Assembly (NCBI GenBank): GCA_937871355.1
Contig: CALMPX010000286.1
Location: 1-7,915 of the forward strand
Source of the DNA: an uncultured Bdellovibrio sp.
Lineage (GTDB): Bacteria > Bdellovibrionota > Bdellovibrionia > Bdellovibrionales > Bdellovibrionaceae
Reading direction: 5' to 3'
Length of the DNA: 7,915 nucleotides
Shown here: positions 6,585 to 7,915 of the stretch, in pieces
Layout of the letters: each line of letters opens with the position of its first letter
Position numbering within the stretch: the first letter of the stretch is position 1
The notes under the pieces: model-generated
The model's database searches: none
Seen by the model: only the letters and a program-made list of their open reading frames with translations
Told to the model about the DNA's origin: nothing
Program-made: the position numbers and the translations under genes

Positions 6585-7586
6585 ATGCTCATAAATTGCC
6601 CCCGCTGTGGGTTTTCACAACCAAAAGATCAGTACTGCGCCAGTTGTGGTGTGAACATTGAAAAATATGTTCCGAACAAAACCAGTCTATCGAAAAGAAT
6701 TTTTTCCAGCACCTTATCTCAGGTGACTCTAGTTATTATAGTCGCTTTAGGAACGTCTTACTATGCCTTAAAAACGAAAGAAGAAGCGACTCTTCAGAAT
6801 TCTCGTCGAAAAAGCCTACAGCAGATCATAACTAATTCAAGTTTTTCAAAAAGCACACCAAATCATCAATCTGAAACCACACCTCAAGATACAGATTTAA
6901 ATACTTCACAAAATAACACAACTATTTCTGTCGAACTACAAAATGAAAATCAACAAAGTCGTTTAGCCGGAGAAATCTCAAACAATGAGGCGGCTTCTGC
7001 GAATTCAAGTCAGAAAACATCACTTGAACCAACGGCATCGTCAACGGCAACAACGGCCGCAGCCGCGGCAGCAGCCTTGCCTAAATTAAATATCAAGGTC
7101 AGTTACTACGAAGTGAGTCGATCTATTTTAGCCTATTGGATCCAAAGTAGTCGCGCCGCAAGTGATAGCGAAACCTCTTTTAGCGCCGGCACCATCGATC
7201 GAAAATTATTTGAAGGTCAAATCAGATACTCCCCTTTGAAAACAGAGTCCACTGTGGCGACTGTGAATATGAAAACTAATTTTAAATCCGCTGCAAACAA
7301 AGATGGTGTTATCATTGGACTCGAATCAGAAATCCTCATGAATAGCTTAACCAGCGGAAGTATCATGATCACCAAAATGACCTCTCAAGGTTCAGATCAT
7401 ATTCGGTCTAACATAAACCTATCCGCTGATCGCATCTACTTTATCCATTGGAAAAATGACTTGGTGGGACTACAGAATGAACCCGTTTTAGCTGAAATTC
7501 CACCTTTCCAAATTTTTAAATCAAAACAATTTATGATGGACAATGGAACAACAGAACTTGTTATGATTATCGAGTCACTGAACTAA
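6585..7586 (+). CDS. Unrecognised membrane protein with an N-terminal zinc ribbon
   Basis: I do not recognise a named family for this protein. From the ATG at 6585 it has 333 residues. It begins with a zinc ribbon made of CPRC (5-8) and CASC (18-21), which should bind one zinc ion. A single membrane segment follows (about 46-62). Next is a long linker rich in Ser, Thr, Asn and Gln (about 65-157) ending in seven alanines (158-164). The C-terminal domain (about 165-333) has alternating hydrophobic strands and looks mostly beta. Predicted topology is ribbon in the cytoplasm and C-terminal domain in the periplasm. In-frame starts also exist at GTG 6552 and ATG 6567. ATG 6585 is preferred because the ribbon follows directly and a promoter fits it. 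The gene is divergent from rsmH, so co-regulation with the division genes is possible but unproven. Confidence 0.8.
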   Translation: MLINCPRCGFSQPKDQYCASCGVNIEKYVPNKTSLSKRIFSSTLSQVTLVIIVALGTSYYALKTKEEATLQNSRRKSLQQIITNSSFSKSTPNHQSETTPQDTDLNTSQNNTTISVELQNENQQSRLAGEISNNEAASANSSQKTSLEPTASSTATTAAAAAAALPKLNIKVSYYEVSRSILAYWIQSSRAASDSETSFSAGTIDRKLFEGQIRYSPLKTESTVATVNMKTNFKSAANKDGVIIGLESEILMNSLTSGSIMITKMTSQGSDHIRSNINLSADRIYFIHWKNDLVGLQNEPVLAEIPPFQIFKSKQFMMDNGTTELVMIIESLN

Positions 7587-7616
7587 CCCCGGTTAACTTC
7601 GCCCTAAAGCTAAAAT

Positions 7617-7643
7617 ACAAGCTGAGTCTTGTTTTGACTTTTT
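7617..7643 (+). terminator. Weak candidate terminator after the zinc-ribbon gene
   Basis: ACAAG (7617-7621) can pair with CTTGT (7628-7632) around a 6-nt loop, followed by the T-rich TTTGACTTTTT. A 5-bp stem and an interrupted T tract make this weak. It lies 31 bp after the stop codon, where a terminator would be expected. Confidence 0.25.
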
Positions 7644-7692
7644 AAATTCACCAGCCTTTCGCCAGACCTTGTAATAAAAAATAAGCCAAGGC

Positions 7693-7721
7693 TTTACTGC
7701 GCTTAAGAAAAAGGGTTAAAT
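7693..7721 (+). promoter_or_regulatory. Candidate promoter of the hpt-like gene
   Basis: TTTACT (7693-7698, 4 of 6 to the -35 consensus) and TTAAAT (7716-7721, 4 of 6 to the -10 consensus) are separated by 17 bp. They lie in the 200-bp spacer before the gene at 7787. The start site would be near 7728, giving a leader of about 60 nt that includes the second copy of a repeated CACATGAA and most of the first. The matches are moderate. Confidence 0.35.
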
Positions 7722-7786
7722 GTAAAGCAGTACAGAGCACATGAACAACACGTTTATGTCGTCACATGAAAAGATTGAAGGATTGA

Positions 7787-7915
7787 ATGAATGCAAAGAC
7801 TTTAGATTTACAAGTTTACATTTCTGAAGAAAAAATCAAACAAGCCGTCGAAAGAATCGGCAAAGAGTTAACAACAAAATTTAAAGGTAAAAAAGTTGTC
7901 GCTATTTGTGTATTA
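7787..7915 (+). CDS. hpt: Probable hypoxanthine phosphoribosyltransferase, N-terminal 43 codons
   Basis: The frame opens at ATG 7787 and is still open at the window edge, showing 43 residues. LDLQVYISEEKIKQAVERIG, a short basic stretch, then KKVVAICVL matches the start of hypoxanthine phosphoribosyltransferases: a first strand, a helix, and the strand that precedes the KGSF loop. That loop would fall just beyond the window. The enzyme salvages hypoxanthine or guanine to the nucleotide using PRPP in the cytoplasm. AAGGA (7778-7782) lies 4 nt before the ATG, slightly close but usable. The catalytic PRPP-binding motif is not in the window, so the assignment rests on the N-terminus alone. Confidence 0.7.
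   Translation, partial: MNAKTLDLQVYISEEKIKQAVERIGKELTTKFKGKKVVAICVL

Noticed and set aside
7064..7078. GCC/GCA/GCG run in the zinc-ribbon gene as a simple-sequence repeat
   Set aside because: The alanine codons are mixed, so the DNA is not a slippage-prone tandem repeat; it is a protein-level alanine run.
7691..7732. Inverted repeat TACTGC / GCAGTA in the spacer before the hpt-like gene
   Set aside because: Only six pairs with a loop of about 25 nt and mismatched flanks; too weak for a terminator or operator claim.

Overview
This window reads as a piece of a bacterial chromosome from a Bdellovibrio-like organism (Bdellovibrionota). That assignment is an inference. It rests on the moderately AT-rich sequence, the frequent use of GTG and TTG starts, a division-type penicillin-binding protein with a PASTA tail, and the general look of the proteins. 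No database search was possible.

The core is part of the dcw (division and cell wall) cluster, on the minus strand and transcribed from right to left: rsmH (mraW), ftsL, ftsI, then murE and murF. RsmH modifies 16S rRNA. FtsL and FtsI belong to the septal peptidoglycan synthesis complex. MurE and MurF add the meso-diaminopimelate and the D-Ala-D-Ala dipeptide to the cytoplasmic precursor that FtsI later crosslinks. A good sigma-70 type promoter (TTGACG, 17 bp, TAATAT) lies just upstream of rsmH. ftsI and murF both have Shine-Dalgarno sequences that overlap the stop codon of the gene before them, which points to translational coupling.

A serine esterase of the phospholipase/carboxylesterase family (2553-3239, plus strand) interrupts the cluster. 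It is divergent from murE and convergent with ftsI, with one base between the two stop codons. To the right of rsmH, a divergent plus-strand gene (6585-7586) encodes an unrecognised membrane protein with an N-terminal zinc ribbon. After a spacer of about 200 bp, the first 43 codons of a probable hypoxanthine phosphoribosyltransferase gene run off the right edge.

The most striking observation is at the left edge. The murF reading frame is normal for about 280 codons, then passes in frame and without a stop into about 54 codons of the unrelated GTPase YchF/OLA1. The switch lies at a short stretch (GIVEVP) that both families could plausibly encode. An assembly chimera joined through short shared sequence is the simplest explanation; a real rearrangement is the alternative. 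I found no CRISPR array, transposon, tRNA or rRNA.
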